Below are positions 13,110 through 20,431 of a stretch of 20,431 nt of DNA, one piece after another. Under the pieces are notes generated by a model. It made no database searches. It was not told where the DNA came from and was given only the letters and a program-made list of their open reading frames with translations. The position numbers and the translations under genes were made by a program. Each line of letters opens with the position of its first letter. Position 1 is the first letter of the stretch. The DNA lies in the IMG/VR virus record IMGVR_UViG_3300009152_000265, positions 1-20,431 of that record. One strand, given 5' to 3'. This DNA comes from a virus.

Positions 13110-14093
13110 ATGGCCTTTTCAAATACATTCGACACAACGAATCCAGGCTCCGCTGTTTCTAACCGCGAAGACTTGACCGATGTCTTGACAATCCTCGCTC
13201 CAGAAGAGACTCCTGTTCTTTCTGGTGCTGCTAAATCCAAAGCGTCCGCTACATTCGTAGAATGGACGGTTGACAGTCTCTCCGCTCCTGTGACCACTGG
13301 CGTTACAGAAGGTACAGACGTCACAAGCTTCACAGACAAGTTTGCTAATCGCGCTCGTCTGGGTAACTACATCCAAAAATTCCGTCGTGACTTCATGGTT
13401 TCTGACCTTCAACAGGCTGTTGATTCGGTTGGGCCAGCGAAAGTTGCTCAGGCTGAGGCGAAAGCTGTCCGCGAAATCAAGCGCGACATCGAAGCGACCC
13501 TCTGCTCGGCCAATGATCGTAGCGTTGAAGACGGTGCTGGTACACCCTATGGTCTTCGTGGCCTTGGCAACTGGATTAGCTCCAGCGGCCCGTCCGATGT
13601 TCCTGCGGCCTACCGCACTCCTGCTGGTTCCATCTGGTCTAGCGGCACGTTCAACGAGACAGTGTTCAACAACCTCATCACCAGCATCTTCCGTGTTACT
13701 GGCATGAGCAATGGTTTGACACTCGTTGCTGACACAGCCCTGCGCCGTGTTATCAGCGATTTCGCTCGTACATCTGGTAGCTCCGACTACTCGGTTCGTA
13801 AGGTGAACTATGGTGGCGGCGAAGCCAGCATCAAACTCTCTGTCGAAATGTATGAGAGCGATCATGGCCTTGTCTCGATCATCAACATGAATCCTGATTG
13901 CGCTCCTGATACGACCAATAAGGACACTGGCTACCTCATCAATCCTGAGTATTATGGGGTTGCTGAACTCATCTCGCTCGGTTCGACACGTCTGCCTAAC
14001 TTGGGCGGTGGCGAACGCGGCTATGTTGACTGCGCGTTGACGATGCTGATGAAGCACCCTGGTGCTCACGGCAAGATCACCGTTCTGTCGTAA
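13110..14093 (+). CDS. Major capsid protein (HK97 fold, SU10/DUF5309-like)
   Basis: The 327-residue protein lies between scaffold and decoration-type genes. The N-terminal part (SNREDLTDVLTILAPEETPV, then a WTVDSL segment) and the middle IQKFRRDFMVSDLQQAVDSV match my memory of capsid proteins of the SU10-like group (DUF5309). The later TPYGLRGLGNWISS, VYESDHGLV-like segment and GYLINPEYYGVAEL are typical of the peripheral and axial domains of the HK97 fold. It forms the head shell. No N-terminal delta domain is evident, which agrees with a separate scaffold. There is no clear SD. The group assignment is from memory; the capsid call itself is firm. Confidence 0.87.
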   Translation: MAFSNTFDTTNPGSAVSNREDLTDVLTILAPEETPVLSGAAKSKASATFVEWTVDSLSAPVTTGVTEGTDVTSFTDKFANRARLGNYIQKFRRDFMVSDLQQAVDSVGPAKVAQAEAKAVREIKRDIEATLCSANDRSVEDGAGTPYGLRGLGNWISSSGPSDVPAAYRTPAGSIWSSGTFNETVFNNLITSIFRVTGMSNGLTLVADTALRRVISDFARTSGSSDYSVRKVNYGGGEASIKLSVEMYESDHGLVSIINMNPDCAPDTTNKDTGYLINPEYYGVAELISLGSTRLPNLGGGERGYVDCALTMLMKHPGAHGKITVLS

Positions 14094-14115
14094 TCTTAAC
14101 TAAGGAACTACTACT

Positions 14116-14568
14116 ATGCCTAAAATTACAGTAAACGAGGCCGCTTCTGGCTTCACACACATCGTAACAATCGACTACGTCGACTTGATTGCGCTTGGTA
14201 CAGGTAATCAAAAAGCAATCGCCATTCTTCCTGCTGGCAGTGCCGTTGAGCTTGTGGGTATCCACAAGGCAACTGCTGCCGCTGGTAGCACAAGCGTAGT
14301 GTTAGACATTGGCACAACATCTGGAACTCCTACAGAGTTTATCTCTAGTTTGGATGCTGACGGTATGACTGTTCCTGTGTACAACACAGGCACATTGTTC
14401 GTGCAATCGGCTGGCACAACCACTATTAAGGGTGGTGCGCTTCCAGTTAAACCAGTGGCCGCTGATACTCCTGTGTATCTGAAGCTCACTGATGCTGCTG
14501 TTGCTAGCCTCACGGCTGGTAAATGGATTATCGGAATGAAGATTCTGAATCTAGGCCAGTTTGCCTAA
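14116..14568 (+). CDS. Possible head decoration protein
   Basis: The 150-residue product follows the capsid gene by 22 bases with AAGGA nine bases before the ATG. It is rich in Ala, Thr, Val and Gly and looks all-beta (AVELVGIHKATAAAGSTSVV, FISSLDADGMTVPVYNTGTL), as do many capsid-stabilising or decoration proteins encoded immediately after the shell protein. A strong terminator follows, so it is the last gene of the head transcript. It could also be a head fibre or minor head protein. Confidence 0.6.
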   Translation: MPKITVNEAASGFTHIVTIDYVDLIALGTGNQKAIAILPAGSAVELVGIHKATAAAGSTSVVLDIGTTSGTPTEFISSLDADGMTVPVYNTGTLFVQSAGTTTIKGGALPVKPVAADTPVYLKLTDAAVASLTAGKWIIGMKILNLGQFA

Positions 14569-14583
14569 TCACATAGCTGTGAT
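14568..14583. repeat. Short hairpin before the terminator
   Basis: ATCACA-TAGC-TGTGAT is a perfect 6-bp hairpin starting at the stop codon of the decoration-type gene. It may protect the transcript 3' end or add to termination. Confidence 0.4.
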
Positions 14584-14590
14584 AGAATTG

Positions 14591-14625
14591 GGCCACCTCC
14601 TATTGGGGGTGGCCTTTTTATTTTT
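14591..14625 (+). terminator. Rho-independent terminator after the head genes
   Basis: GGCCACCTCC and GGGGGTGGCC form a 10-bp stem (one T-G pair) around TATT, followed by TTTTTATTTTT. This is the strongest terminator in the window. The next gene starts only three bases after the T-run. Confidence 0.92.
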
Positions 14626-14627
14626 GC

Positions 14628-14936
14628 ATGAATATCACCCAGTCAGAGCAGAAGTTCAGTGAGGACGAACTTAACGCAGAGCGCAAGAAGCTGATTCTTG
14701 AGCACTTTGCCGATGAAGGCAAAACGCAGTTTGAGCGCGAGAATCTTGCGCGTGCTCAATCCGCGTTGATGAAGAATCATAAAACCATTCCCGGACTAGG
14801 GAAGTGCGTTGCTGTGATTCCTCAGCGTGAGTTCCATCGTCTCGTTGCTAAGTATGGTTATGAGACAGTTCATAGCCGCGAATTTATGAAATACTTTAAC
14901 AAAGCAATGCCAGACCTTTCTCCAAATAAAGCCTGA
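14628..14936 (+). CDS. Small structural-module protein, unknown function
   Basis: The 102-residue product is charged and helical at the start (SEDELNAERKKLILEHFADE). It ends in a segment, IPQREFHRLVAKYGYETVHS followed by REFMKYFNKAMP, that I recall from small uncharacterised proteins beside adaptor genes in podovirus-like genomes. Its ATG lies three bases after the T-run of the terminator, so no ribosome binding site is possible except the terminator sequence itself. Expression would depend on read-through or an unusual start. Its stop shares one base with the next start (TGATG). Confidence 0.7.
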   Translation: MNITQSEQKFSEDELNAERKKLILEHFADEGKTQFERENLARAQSALMKNHKTIPGLGKCVAVIPQREFHRLVAKYGYETVHSREFMKYFNKAMPDLSPNKA

Positions 14937-15805
14937 TGCAAAACAAGAACTACAGCGATCTGTTTGCGCTCATTCAAGCTCTAGCTGGCGTAGATGCCTT
15001 TACGACATCAGAACAAACGAAGATACTGGCAATGGCGAATCGTCGTCTTTGGCAGGCGTATCAGGCTTGCCCTGTATGGGCACGATACTTCGTGGCTTCT
15101 CAGGCTCGTCCAATAAATAGCAGCGGTGTTATTCCTAGGACATATGATGAGACGGCTGGCATTCGGTCTGTTTCTTCTGCTACTCGCAGCAGTGCAATTG
15201 TAACGATTGTAACCAGTGCATCTGTAGATTTCTGTGAAGGAATGTACGTCACGATTAGTGGTCTTACTGGTAGCGTAAGTCCTAACGGCAGCTATCAAGT
15301 GGCTGGGATTACATCGACCAATAACACTAACGATACATTCACATATAACCTCACCACTACCGATACCAATTTTGAGGTATATACAGGGACTGGTGTTGTT
15401 AGCCCAGTTGCTATTCCAGTAATTAGTGACATCAATCGCATCTTTACGGCTGATCCGTTCACAAGTCATGGTTATCGTGAGATTGAGTATTACGAAGATT
15501 TTGCTGGCTGCCATCCTATCAATCCACATGGAACCAACCTTGGATATTGGATGTGCTTTAAGGAAGAATGGGATGGCCCATATGAGGCCACTGCCACTAC
15601 GATCCCAGATGAATTCTTCTATTTTGCGGCCCATGCTACCTATGCTGACTTCCTGAGAATGGATGGCCAGACCGAGAAAGCTATGGCAGAAGAGAATCTC
15701 GCTAATGAATACCTTGTGGTAGAGTTGGATAAACCAGCTAATCAGCGTAATATCAATAATGCGTTTCGTCGCATCTCAACATATACATCACGTCAGTTCC
15801 GATAA
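14936..15805 (+). CDS. Head-tail adaptor-like protein with an inserted beta domain
   Basis: Of the 289 residues, the helical ends (LANRRLWQAY-type segment at about 35-43 and FFYFAAHATYADFLRMDGQT, then EKAMAEENLANEYLVVELDK) match a familiar adaptor type found beside portals. That type binds the portal and starts the tail. Between them, at about 78-160, lies a Ser/Thr-rich stretch (SSAIVTIVTSASVDFCEGMY, SGLTGSVSPNGSYQVAGI) that reads like an inserted Ig-like or similar beta domain. It shares one base with the preceding stop. The family call is from sequence pattern; the insert is my interpretation. Confidence 0.68.
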   Translation: MQNKNYSDLFALIQALAGVDAFTTSEQTKILAMANRRLWQAYQACPVWARYFVASQARPINSSGVIPRTYDETAGIRSVSSATRSSAIVTIVTSASVDFCEGMYVTISGLTGSVSPNGSYQVAGITSTNNTNDTFTYNLTTTDTNFEVYTGTGVVSPVAIPVISDINRIFTADPFTSHGYREIEYYEDFAGCHPINPHGTNLGYWMCFKEEWDGPYEATATTIPDEFFYFAAHATYADFLRMDGQTEKAMAEENLANEYLVVELDKPANQRNINNAFRRISTYTSRQFR

Positions 15806-15807
15806 GC

Positions 15808-16122
15808 ATGAATAACTCACTCATTGTTAACTTATATCCAAGTCCTACAGGCGAAGCCGATGAACGTCTGGCAGTCAGCACGGCTGCTGTCAGCCTCACT
15901 GCTGCATGGACTGAATCTAAGACCAAGTATGTATTGATCGATGTCCAGGGTGATGATGTTATGGTGACTTTTGATGGTAGTGCGCCGACATCTACAAATG
16001 GTCATTTGTTTAAGAAAGCTACTCCTCCTTTTCTGTGGCACAAGAACACTGCTCGTCTAGCTAAGTTTATCCGTTCTGCTTCTACAGACGCATCGATCCA
16101 AGCAACCCCATTTACCGTCTAA
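15808..16122 (+). CDS. Small beta-rich structural protein, first of a paralogous pair
   Basis: The 104-residue product has GDDVMVTFDGSAPTSTNG at 48-65 and a basic second half with LWHKNTARLAKFIRSASTD. The same motif order recurs in the next gene, so the two arose by tandem duplication. It lies between the adaptor-like and the fibre gene and starts two bases after the previous stop. This suggests a virion protein, perhaps a fibre attachment or minor decoration protein. There is no SD and I do not recognise the family. Confidence 0.65.
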   Translation: MNNSLIVNLYPSPTGEADERLAVSTAAVSLTAAWTESKTKYVLIDVQGDDVMVTFDGSAPTSTNGHLFKKATPPFLWHKNTARLAKFIRSASTDASIQATPFTV

Positions 16123-16126
16123 TCAA

Positions 16127-16453
16127 ATGGCAAACGCACGCATAGTAAATACACCGTCTCAAGCCATTGCTCAATATGGTACGGTGCACCATCAGAATAC
16201 GATTAGTTCTTCGGCTGAAAATGTTGTAGATTGGACTATGTCTACTGACACAACCCATCTGCTGGTGCAATGCACAGGTGGTGATGCGCGTGTTACTTTT
16301 GATGCTACGACAAGTCCTACTTCCACAAAGGGGTTTAGATTTCCTGCAAATAGTTCAGCCTACTGGACAAAACGTATGGCATTAAATGCCAAGGCCATCC
16401 GTGAGGCTGGAACTGATTGCGTTTTTGAAATGCAGGAACTCAACTACCTCTAA
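16127..16453 (+). CDS. Small beta-rich structural protein, second of a paralogous pair
   Basis: The 108-residue product carries GDARVTFDATTSPTSTKG at 52-69 followed by YWTKRMALNAKAIREAGTD, aligning with the preceding gene over its C-terminal 60 residues (shared GD, VTFD, PTST, AK-IR and TD). The N-terminal halves have diverged. It starts four bases after its partner and two bases before the fibre gene. Two divergent copies suggest a hetero-oligomer or two separate positions in the virion. The function is unknown. Confidence 0.65.
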   Translation: MANARIVNTPSQAIAQYGTVHHQNTISSSAENVVDWTMSTDTTHLLVQCTGGDARVTFDATTSPTSTKGFRFPANSSAYWTKRMALNAKAIREAGTDCVFEMQELNYL

Positions 16454-16455
16454 AA

Positions 16456-18567
16456 ATGGATGTCTTTAAAACTCTACTTCTTGATACACCAGCATCTACT
16501 GGTGTCACTGGGGCTTTATCATATAAAGGTACATGGAATGCTACAACGAATAATCCTTCGTTAAGCGATCCTCCTGGTGGTGATACTCAGGGTAATTACT
16601 ATGTAGTAAGTACTGCTGGAACACAGTTTGGCATTAGCTTTGATGTAAACGATTGGATCATTAGCAATGGCACGGCTTGGCAGAAGGTGGACAATACAGA
16701 TGCAGTGAACACTGTGTTTGGCCGTACAGGTGCAGTGGTGGGGGTGAGTACAGACTATAGCGCGGTGGGTATTACAAACACGGCTATTGGTCTAAGCAAT
16801 CCTTCTACTGGTGCTTTTACAACACTTTCTGCCACTACTCCATTACCAGCAACATCTGGTGGGACAGGAATTAGTAGCTTAGGAACAGGTGTGGCTACAT
16901 TTTTAGGAACACCTACTTCTGCAAATTTAGCGGCGGCAGTCACAAATGAAACAGGCAGCGGCTTGTTAGTATTTGGTACTTCGCCTACAATCACCACCCC
17001 AGTGATTGCCCAAATCAATGATGCTAGTGGCAACGAGACGCTGAAGCTGGCATCGATTGCCAGCGCGGTAAACGAAGTAACGATTGAAAATGCTGCAACA
17101 GGCAACGCCGTCCACATCTTAGCGACAGGCGGGGATGCTAGCGTTGGCCTGCATTTGGCAGGCAAGGGCGCGTCAGGCTACGTCAACGTGCAAGACTCAA
17201 TAGATGCCACGAAGCGCATCATGTTCAACGCTGCGGGTGGCACGACAAACACGCGCACGATGCTGAGCAGCACGCAGACCGTGGACAGAACGCTTTCGCT
17301 GCCAGACGCTACGGATACATTGGTTGGCAAAGCGACAACGGACACGCTGACGAACAAGACGCTCACTAGCCCCACTATTACAGGAGGTGCGCTAAACGGC
17401 ACGCTGGGGGCCACCACGCCTAGCACGATTGCCGCGACAACAATTAGCGCGTCTGGACTTATAAGCGCGGGTCTTGGCATTGAACTTGGAAATGATAATT
17501 CGTATTTATACGATAGCGGAACAGGCGCAGTAACCCTCAGATTAGGAGCATCTGGCCCATATCTTTCATTTCTTACAAATTCTGGTGACCCAATGGTTGA
17601 TGGTGCTGGTGGAACATTGGCACTTGGCACGGCAGGAGTTAGGAGAGCAACGCTCACCTCCACTGGCTTAAACTCCACGGCCATCGGAGCGACCACACCT
17701 AGCACGGTGGCGGCAACGACGGTGAGCGCGAGTGGTGCTATTACAAGCACACTTACTTCAGGTAATTATTTAAATGCTGCATCGGCAACAACCTCACCAG
17801 TATATTTGCGGCAGACTAATACGTCTGGGCGGACAACACTAGGAACAGAAGGGTCTACAGCAGCTCAACTCCTCACTGGTTCGACAGCCTATGGCTCGGT
17901 GCTTGGATACCAAGTTGGAAAAACCCTTTCCATTGGTTCTAGCGCGACAGTTGCTCAAATTTCCGACACTGGCCTCGCGGTCACTGGGGGCATTTCATCC
18001 ACAAGCACAAATACTTATTCTGGGGGATGGTCGCAATTTAGTGGAACTGGCGGAGCGCCCTCATCTGGTTCTGGTTATGAAATTCGTGGTGGCACAACAC
18101 CGGCTATAACAGCATATAATCGGACTGGTGGTGCGTATCTAGGATGTAGTCTTGATGGTTTAACAGTAAACATTCTTGCAAGTGGAACTGGCGTTTTATT
18201 GGTGAGTTCTGGGTCAGTCGCGGTCACAGGGGCTATTACAGCCACAGGTAACATCACAGCCTACTATTCTGATGACCGTCTAAAGAACAAATTGGGTAAC
18301 ATCGAGAACGCTCTTGATAAAGTATGTTCGCTTGACGGCTTCTACTACGAGGCAAACGAGACGGCACAAGCACTCGGTTACAAGCCTGTGCGCGAAGTGG
18401 GCTTATCTGCCCAGAGCGTACAGAAGGTGCTGCCAGAAGTAATTGCTCCAGCTCCTATCGACTCACAATATTTAACGATGCATTATGAGCGGGTTGTTCC
18501 TTTGCTGGTTGAAGCTATCAAAGAGCTTCGGGCTGAGGTGGCTTCGCTAAAGAAGTGCAATTGCTAA
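16456..18567 (+). CDS. Tail fibre with C-terminal peptidase S74 intramolecular chaperone
   Basis: The 703-residue protein starts with a module familiar from phage fibres (YKGTWNATTNNPSLSDPPGG, then VNTVFGRTGAVVG, to about residue 97). A long Thr/Ser/Ala-rich beta-repetitive shaft follows, including two near-identical GATTPST-AATT-SASG units (318-334, 411-427). The C-terminus is an S74 domain: SDDRLK at 605-610 supplies the Ser605/Lys610 pair expected for self-cleavage before Ser605. The GLSAQSVQKVLPEVI segment (about 649-663) and a final coiled coil LVEAIKELRAEVASLK are standard for these trimerisation chaperones. The mature fibre would thus lose about 99 residues. It likely binds the host receptor. 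GC-rich and AT-rich segments alternate. Confidence 0.88.
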   Translation: MDVFKTLLLDTPASTGVTGALSYKGTWNATTNNPSLSDPPGGDTQGNYYVVSTAGTQFGISFDVNDWIISNGTAWQKVDNTDAVNTVFGRTGAVVGVSTDYSAVGITNTAIGLSNPSTGAFTTLSATTPLPATSGGTGISSLGTGVATFLGTPTSANLAAAVTNETGSGLLVFGTSPTITTPVIAQINDASGNETLKLASIASAVNEVTIENAATGNAVHILATGGDASVGLHLAGKGASGYVNVQDSIDATKRIMFNAAGGTTNTRTMLSSTQTVDRTLSLPDATDTLVGKATTDTLTNKTLTSPTITGGALNGTLGATTPSTIAATTISASGLISAGLGIELGNDNSYLYDSGTGAVTLRLGASGPYLSFLTNSGDPMVDGAGGTLALGTAGVRRATLTSTGLNSTAIGATTPSTVAATTVSASGAITSTLTSGNYLNAASATTSPVYLRQTNTSGRTTLGTEGSTAAQLLTGSTAYGSVLGYQVGKTLSIGSSATVAQISDTGLAVTGGISSTSTNTYSGGWSQFSGTGGAPSSGSGYEIRGGTTPAITAYNRTGGAYLGCSLDGLTVNILASGTGVLLVSSGSVAVTGAITATGNITAYYSDDRLKNKLGNIENALDKVCSLDGFYYEANETAQALGYKPVREVGLSAQSVQKVLPEVIAPAPIDSQYLTMHYERVVPLLVEAIKELRAEVASLKKCNC
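17407..17457 (+). repeat. Fibre shaft repeat unit, copy 1
   Basis: This 51-base segment encodes GATTPSTIAATTISASG (residues 318-334). It recurs 279 bases downstream with only conservative differences (Ile to Val at two positions). Confidence 0.7.
17686..17736 (+). repeat. Fibre shaft repeat unit, copy 2
   Basis: This copy encodes GATTPSTVAATTVSASG (residues 411-427). Copies like these are sites where homologous recombination can swap shaft or tip segments. Confidence 0.7.
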
Positions 18568-18568
18568 A

Positions 18569-19483
18569 ATGACGCTTCCTGCATCAGGCGCAATCTCCCT
18601 TAATAATGTTAATGTGGAGTTGGGACTAGCTGGCACTACGTCCATCAATATGAACCAAGCAAGTGTTCGCACTTTGTTTGGTGTAGCTAGTGGTGCAATT
18701 TCGATGAGCGATGGCTATGGTAAATCTAATGGTATTTCTGCTACTGGTGGCACTATTACTACTAGTGGTGGTTATAAAATACATACATTTACTAGCTCTG
18801 GTACATTTACTGTTTCTAGTGTTCCATCTGGAAAAACAATAGATTATTTAGTTGTAGCAGGAGGAGGAGGAGGTGGTGGTTTAATTGGGTCTGGCGGTGG
18901 TGGTGGTGGATTAACATGGACAACTGGTGCTACTCCTTCTGTCACTGCATATTCAGTGACTGTTGGTGGAGGAGGAGCAGGCGGTGTTGCTTCAAGTGGT
19001 ACTGCTGGTTATAGTGGCGGTAATTCATCTTTTAATGGTTCTACTGGATATGCTGGCGGTGGGGGCGGAACAGATTCAACAGTCTCTGGTGGAAACGGTG
19101 GTTGCGGTGGCGGTGGTCGTTCTCCTTCATCTCCGGGTACTGGTTCGCAAGGTGGTGGCGGCGGTTCTGGCTCTATTCCTCCTCCATATAACGGAGGTGG
19201 TGGCGGCGGTATGGGTGCAGCAGGTTCTGGCCCATATGGTGGTGTAGGACTTGCTTATTCTGTTAGCGGCACTTCTCTTTACTATTCAGATGGTGGTGGT
19301 GCATCGGACTTAAATAACACATCATATGGTGGAGGAGGTGGTGGAACTGGCGGTGCTGGTAATAGTGGTGCTGGCGCAACCAATAGAGGTGGTGGTGGTG
19401 GCGGTGTAGGATATGGTTATGGTTCTGGTTATACTGGTGGCAGTGGAGGTTCTGGTGTTGTAATTATTCGTTATCTTGGTTAA
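18569..19483 (+). CDS. Glycine-rich tail tip/adhesin candidate
   Basis: The 304-residue protein begins with a 50-residue module (MTLPASGAISLNNVNVELGL, ending SGAISMSDGYGKS) common at the start of phage tail proteins. After a short beta segment (KIHTFTSSGTFTV) comes a glycine-rich part from about residue 95 onward, with runs of five to eight Gly separated by variable loops. It ends VVIIRYLG, a typical close for this glycine-rich domain. By analogy with polyglycine-sandwich adhesins such as the S16-type gp38, the variable loops could contact the receptor. It follows the fibre gene by one base and probably works with it. The adhesin role is inference. Confidence 0.75.
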   Translation: MTLPASGAISLNNVNVELGLAGTTSINMNQASVRTLFGVASGAISMSDGYGKSNGISATGGTITTSGGYKIHTFTSSGTFTVSSVPSGKTIDYLVVAGGGGGGGLIGSGGGGGGLTWTTGATPSVTAYSVTVGGGGAGGVASSGTAGYSGGNSSFNGSTGYAGGGGGTDSTVSGGNGGCGGGGRSPSSPGTGSQGGGGGSGSIPPPYNGGGGGGMGAAGSGPYGGVGLAYSVSGTSLYYSDGGGASDLNNTSYGGGGGGTGGAGNSGAGATNRGGGGGGVGYGYGSGYTGGSGGSGVVIIRYLG

Positions 19484-19487
19484 TCAT

Positions 19488-19835
19488 ATGGCACACTTTG
19501 CTGAAATAAACTCAAACAATTTAGTTCTTCAGATTTTAGTTATTCCTGACGAGCAAGAATATCGTGGACAAGATTTTTTAGCTAATGATCTAGGTCTTGG
19601 TGGAACTTGGATTCAAACAAGTTACAATCATAAGATCAGAAAACGATTTGCTGGTATTGGGATGACCTATCGTAAAGACCTTGATGCCTTTATTCATCCA
19701 CAACCATTTCCATCTTGGTCGTTAAATGAGGATGATTGTTGCTGGTATGCACCAGTTCCATGCCCAAGTGATATAGGATATATTTGGAATGAAGATATTT
19801 TGAATTGGCAGAAACAAGATTACTCTCAAAAATGA
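19488..19835 (+). CDS. Conserved small phage protein of the type frequent in cyanophages
   Basis: From the ATG at 19488 the product has 115 residues. The start MAHFAEINSNNLVLQILVI, the central TWIQTSYNHKIRKRFAGIGM and HPQPFPSWSLNEDD, and the end YIWNEDILNWQK form a pattern I know from a widespread small protein of cyanophages and other aquatic phages. It is often encoded near tail genes and has no defined function. A TTG four codons upstream would overlap the previous gene. Its stop overlaps the next start by four bases. It may hint at an aquatic host but does not prove one. Confidence 0.78.
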   Translation: MAHFAEINSNNLVLQILVIPDEQEYRGQDFLANDLGLGGTWIQTSYNHKIRKRFAGIGMTYRKDLDAFIHPQPFPSWSLNEDDCCWYAPVPCPSDIGYIWNEDILNWQKQDYSQK

Positions 19836-19978
19836 GCGCACTAGATATAGTCATGAAAGCATGGCCTATCTTATTTGGCCTAATCACTCTAATTATAGTG
19901 TTGTCTAAGTTAGACTTACGCGTAGCCGTATTAGAAGAAAAAATCAAAGCAGCCTTTGAAATACTCAATAGAAAATGA
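19832..19978 (+). CDS. Small membrane protein (48 residues), holin-type candidate
   Basis: The product starts MSALDIVMKAWPILFGLITL and has one hydrophobic helix at about 8-25, followed by a charged helical tail (LRVAVLEEKIKAAFEILNRK). It overlaps both neighbours by four bases, giving a tightly coupled cluster of three small membrane-associated proteins. One short transmembrane span plus cytoplasmic coiled coil fits a pinholin, antiholin or lysis accessory. No family is recognised; the lysis role is inferred from size, topology and position. Confidence 0.62.
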   Translation: MSALDIVMKAWPILFGLITLIIVLSKLDLRVAVLEEKIKAAFEILNRK

Positions 19979-20205
19979 GCTACGATCCACTCAGCATCGA
20001 TTCACAATTGTCTAAAATTCTAACTCGATTAGATTCCCAAGACGAAAAGATGGATGCCATCTTAGCCCAATGTCTCAAGACTAATGGGCGTGTTACAGTG
20101 CTAGAGAGTTGGCGTGATGAACTCAAGGGTAAGGTGGTAATTGTTGCCGCCCTATTATCTGCTGGTATTTCTGCTGTCACGGCTTGGTTTATCAACCACT
20201 ACTAA
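19975..20205 (+). CDS. Small tail-anchored membrane protein, lysis-cluster candidate
   Basis: The 76-residue product has a coiled-coil N-terminal half (SQLSKILTRLDSQDEKMDAI, GRVTVLESWRDELKG) and a C-terminal membrane span (VVIVAALLSAGISAVTAWFI, about 54-73). This resembles haemolysin XhlA-type proteins that work with holins. It overlaps the preceding gene by four bases. Its topology mirrors that gene, which has its span first and coiled coil second, so the two may pair. Confidence 0.66.
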   Translation: MSYDPLSIDSQLSKILTRLDSQDEKMDAILAQCLKTNGRVTVLESWRDELKGKVVIVAALLSAGISAVTAWFINHY

Positions 20206-20209
20206 TCAT

Positions 20210-20431
20210 ATGTTCAGCTTTATCAGCTCTGCTCTTGGCGGGTCGCTTCTTGGTGGTGTTTTAAGCCTATTCCAGAAGTGGGCTGATGTTAAGGCTAAGG
20301 GCATGGAAGCCGACATTGAGATACGTAAGATGGAGGCTATGTCTCGCCTAAAGGTGACGGAAGGCGAACTGGCGGCATTTAACACTTCCCAGCAGGCTAA
20401 TGAGGATATTGCCATTCCTGCCAACACCCCA
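20210..20431 (+). CDS. Membrane-associated protein, lysis-cluster candidate (3' end beyond window)
   Basis: An ATG at 20210, four bases after the preceding stop, opens a frame that runs to the right edge (74 residues visible). It begins with a Gly/Ser/Leu-rich hydrophobic stretch (MFSFISSALGGSLLGGVLSL) and continues as a charged helix (KGMEADIEIRKMEAMSRLKV). Proteins of this build are sometimes annotated as three-span phage holins, where further spans would follow. I cannot see them because the gene is cut. The call is tentative. Confidence 0.6.
   Translation, partial: MFSFISSALGGSLLGGVLSLFQKWADVKAKGMEADIEIRKMEAMSRLKVTEGELAAFNTSQQANEDIAIPANTP

Noticed and set aside
13119-14069. Long minus-strand frame (316 codons) opposite the capsid gene
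   Set aside because: It is the antisense shadow of a clear capsid gene, caused by its codon pattern.
17178-17750. Long minus-strand frame inside the fibre gene
   Set aside because: Low-complexity mirror of the Thr/Ala-rich fibre coding sequence; no start signal or motif.

Overview
This window is part of the genome of a tailed double-stranded DNA phage (Caudoviricetes). The evidence is an ordered late block with small and large terminase, portal, scaffold-like protein, HK97-type capsid protein, head-tail adaptor-like protein, tail fibre with a self-cleaving chaperone domain, and small membrane proteins of lysis type. I see no integrase, partition or bacterial housekeeping gene. The host cannot be named from the sequence. 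One clue is that few genes have a Shine-Dalgarno (SD) sequence; many starts are preceded only by short A/C-rich leaders.

Layout. (1) Positions 1-5683 hold a dense leftward arm (minus strand) of about 18 mostly small genes, many overlapping by 4 to 32 bases. Recognisable members are a lysozyme/transglycosylase-like protein, a small C5-cytosine-methyltransferase-like protein, a Cys-rich protein resembling the phage Gp88 family, and helix-turn-helix-like proteins. A less compact interval at about 1076-1720 breaks this arm; its coding content is unclear. (2) Positions 5684-6843 are about 1.16 kb with no convincing gene. This stretch separates the two divergent arms and carries several hairpins, a 21-bp palindrome and a polypyrimidine mirror repeat. 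It is the likely control region and may hold an origin or packaging site. (3) Positions 6844-14568 are the rightward packaging and head module: terS, terL, two small genes, portal, a small post-portal gene, scaffold, capsid, and a possible decoration protein followed by a strong terminator. A tRNA-Thr(UGU) gene lies on the opposite strand between the post-portal gene and the scaffold gene. (4) Positions 14628-20431 hold an adaptor-like protein, two tandem paralogous small proteins, a 703-residue fibre ending in a peptidase S74-type chaperone, a glycine-rich tip or adhesin candidate, a protein familiar from aquatic phages, and three membrane-associated small proteins. The last one runs off the right edge.

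How the genes work together: the leftward arm looks like the early/host-takeover set (DNA binding, DNA modification, many unknown small proteins). The rightward arm packages DNA and builds head, connector and receptor-binding parts, ending in probable lysis genes. The packaging-to-portal genes overlap by 1 to 20 bases and are probably translationally coupled.
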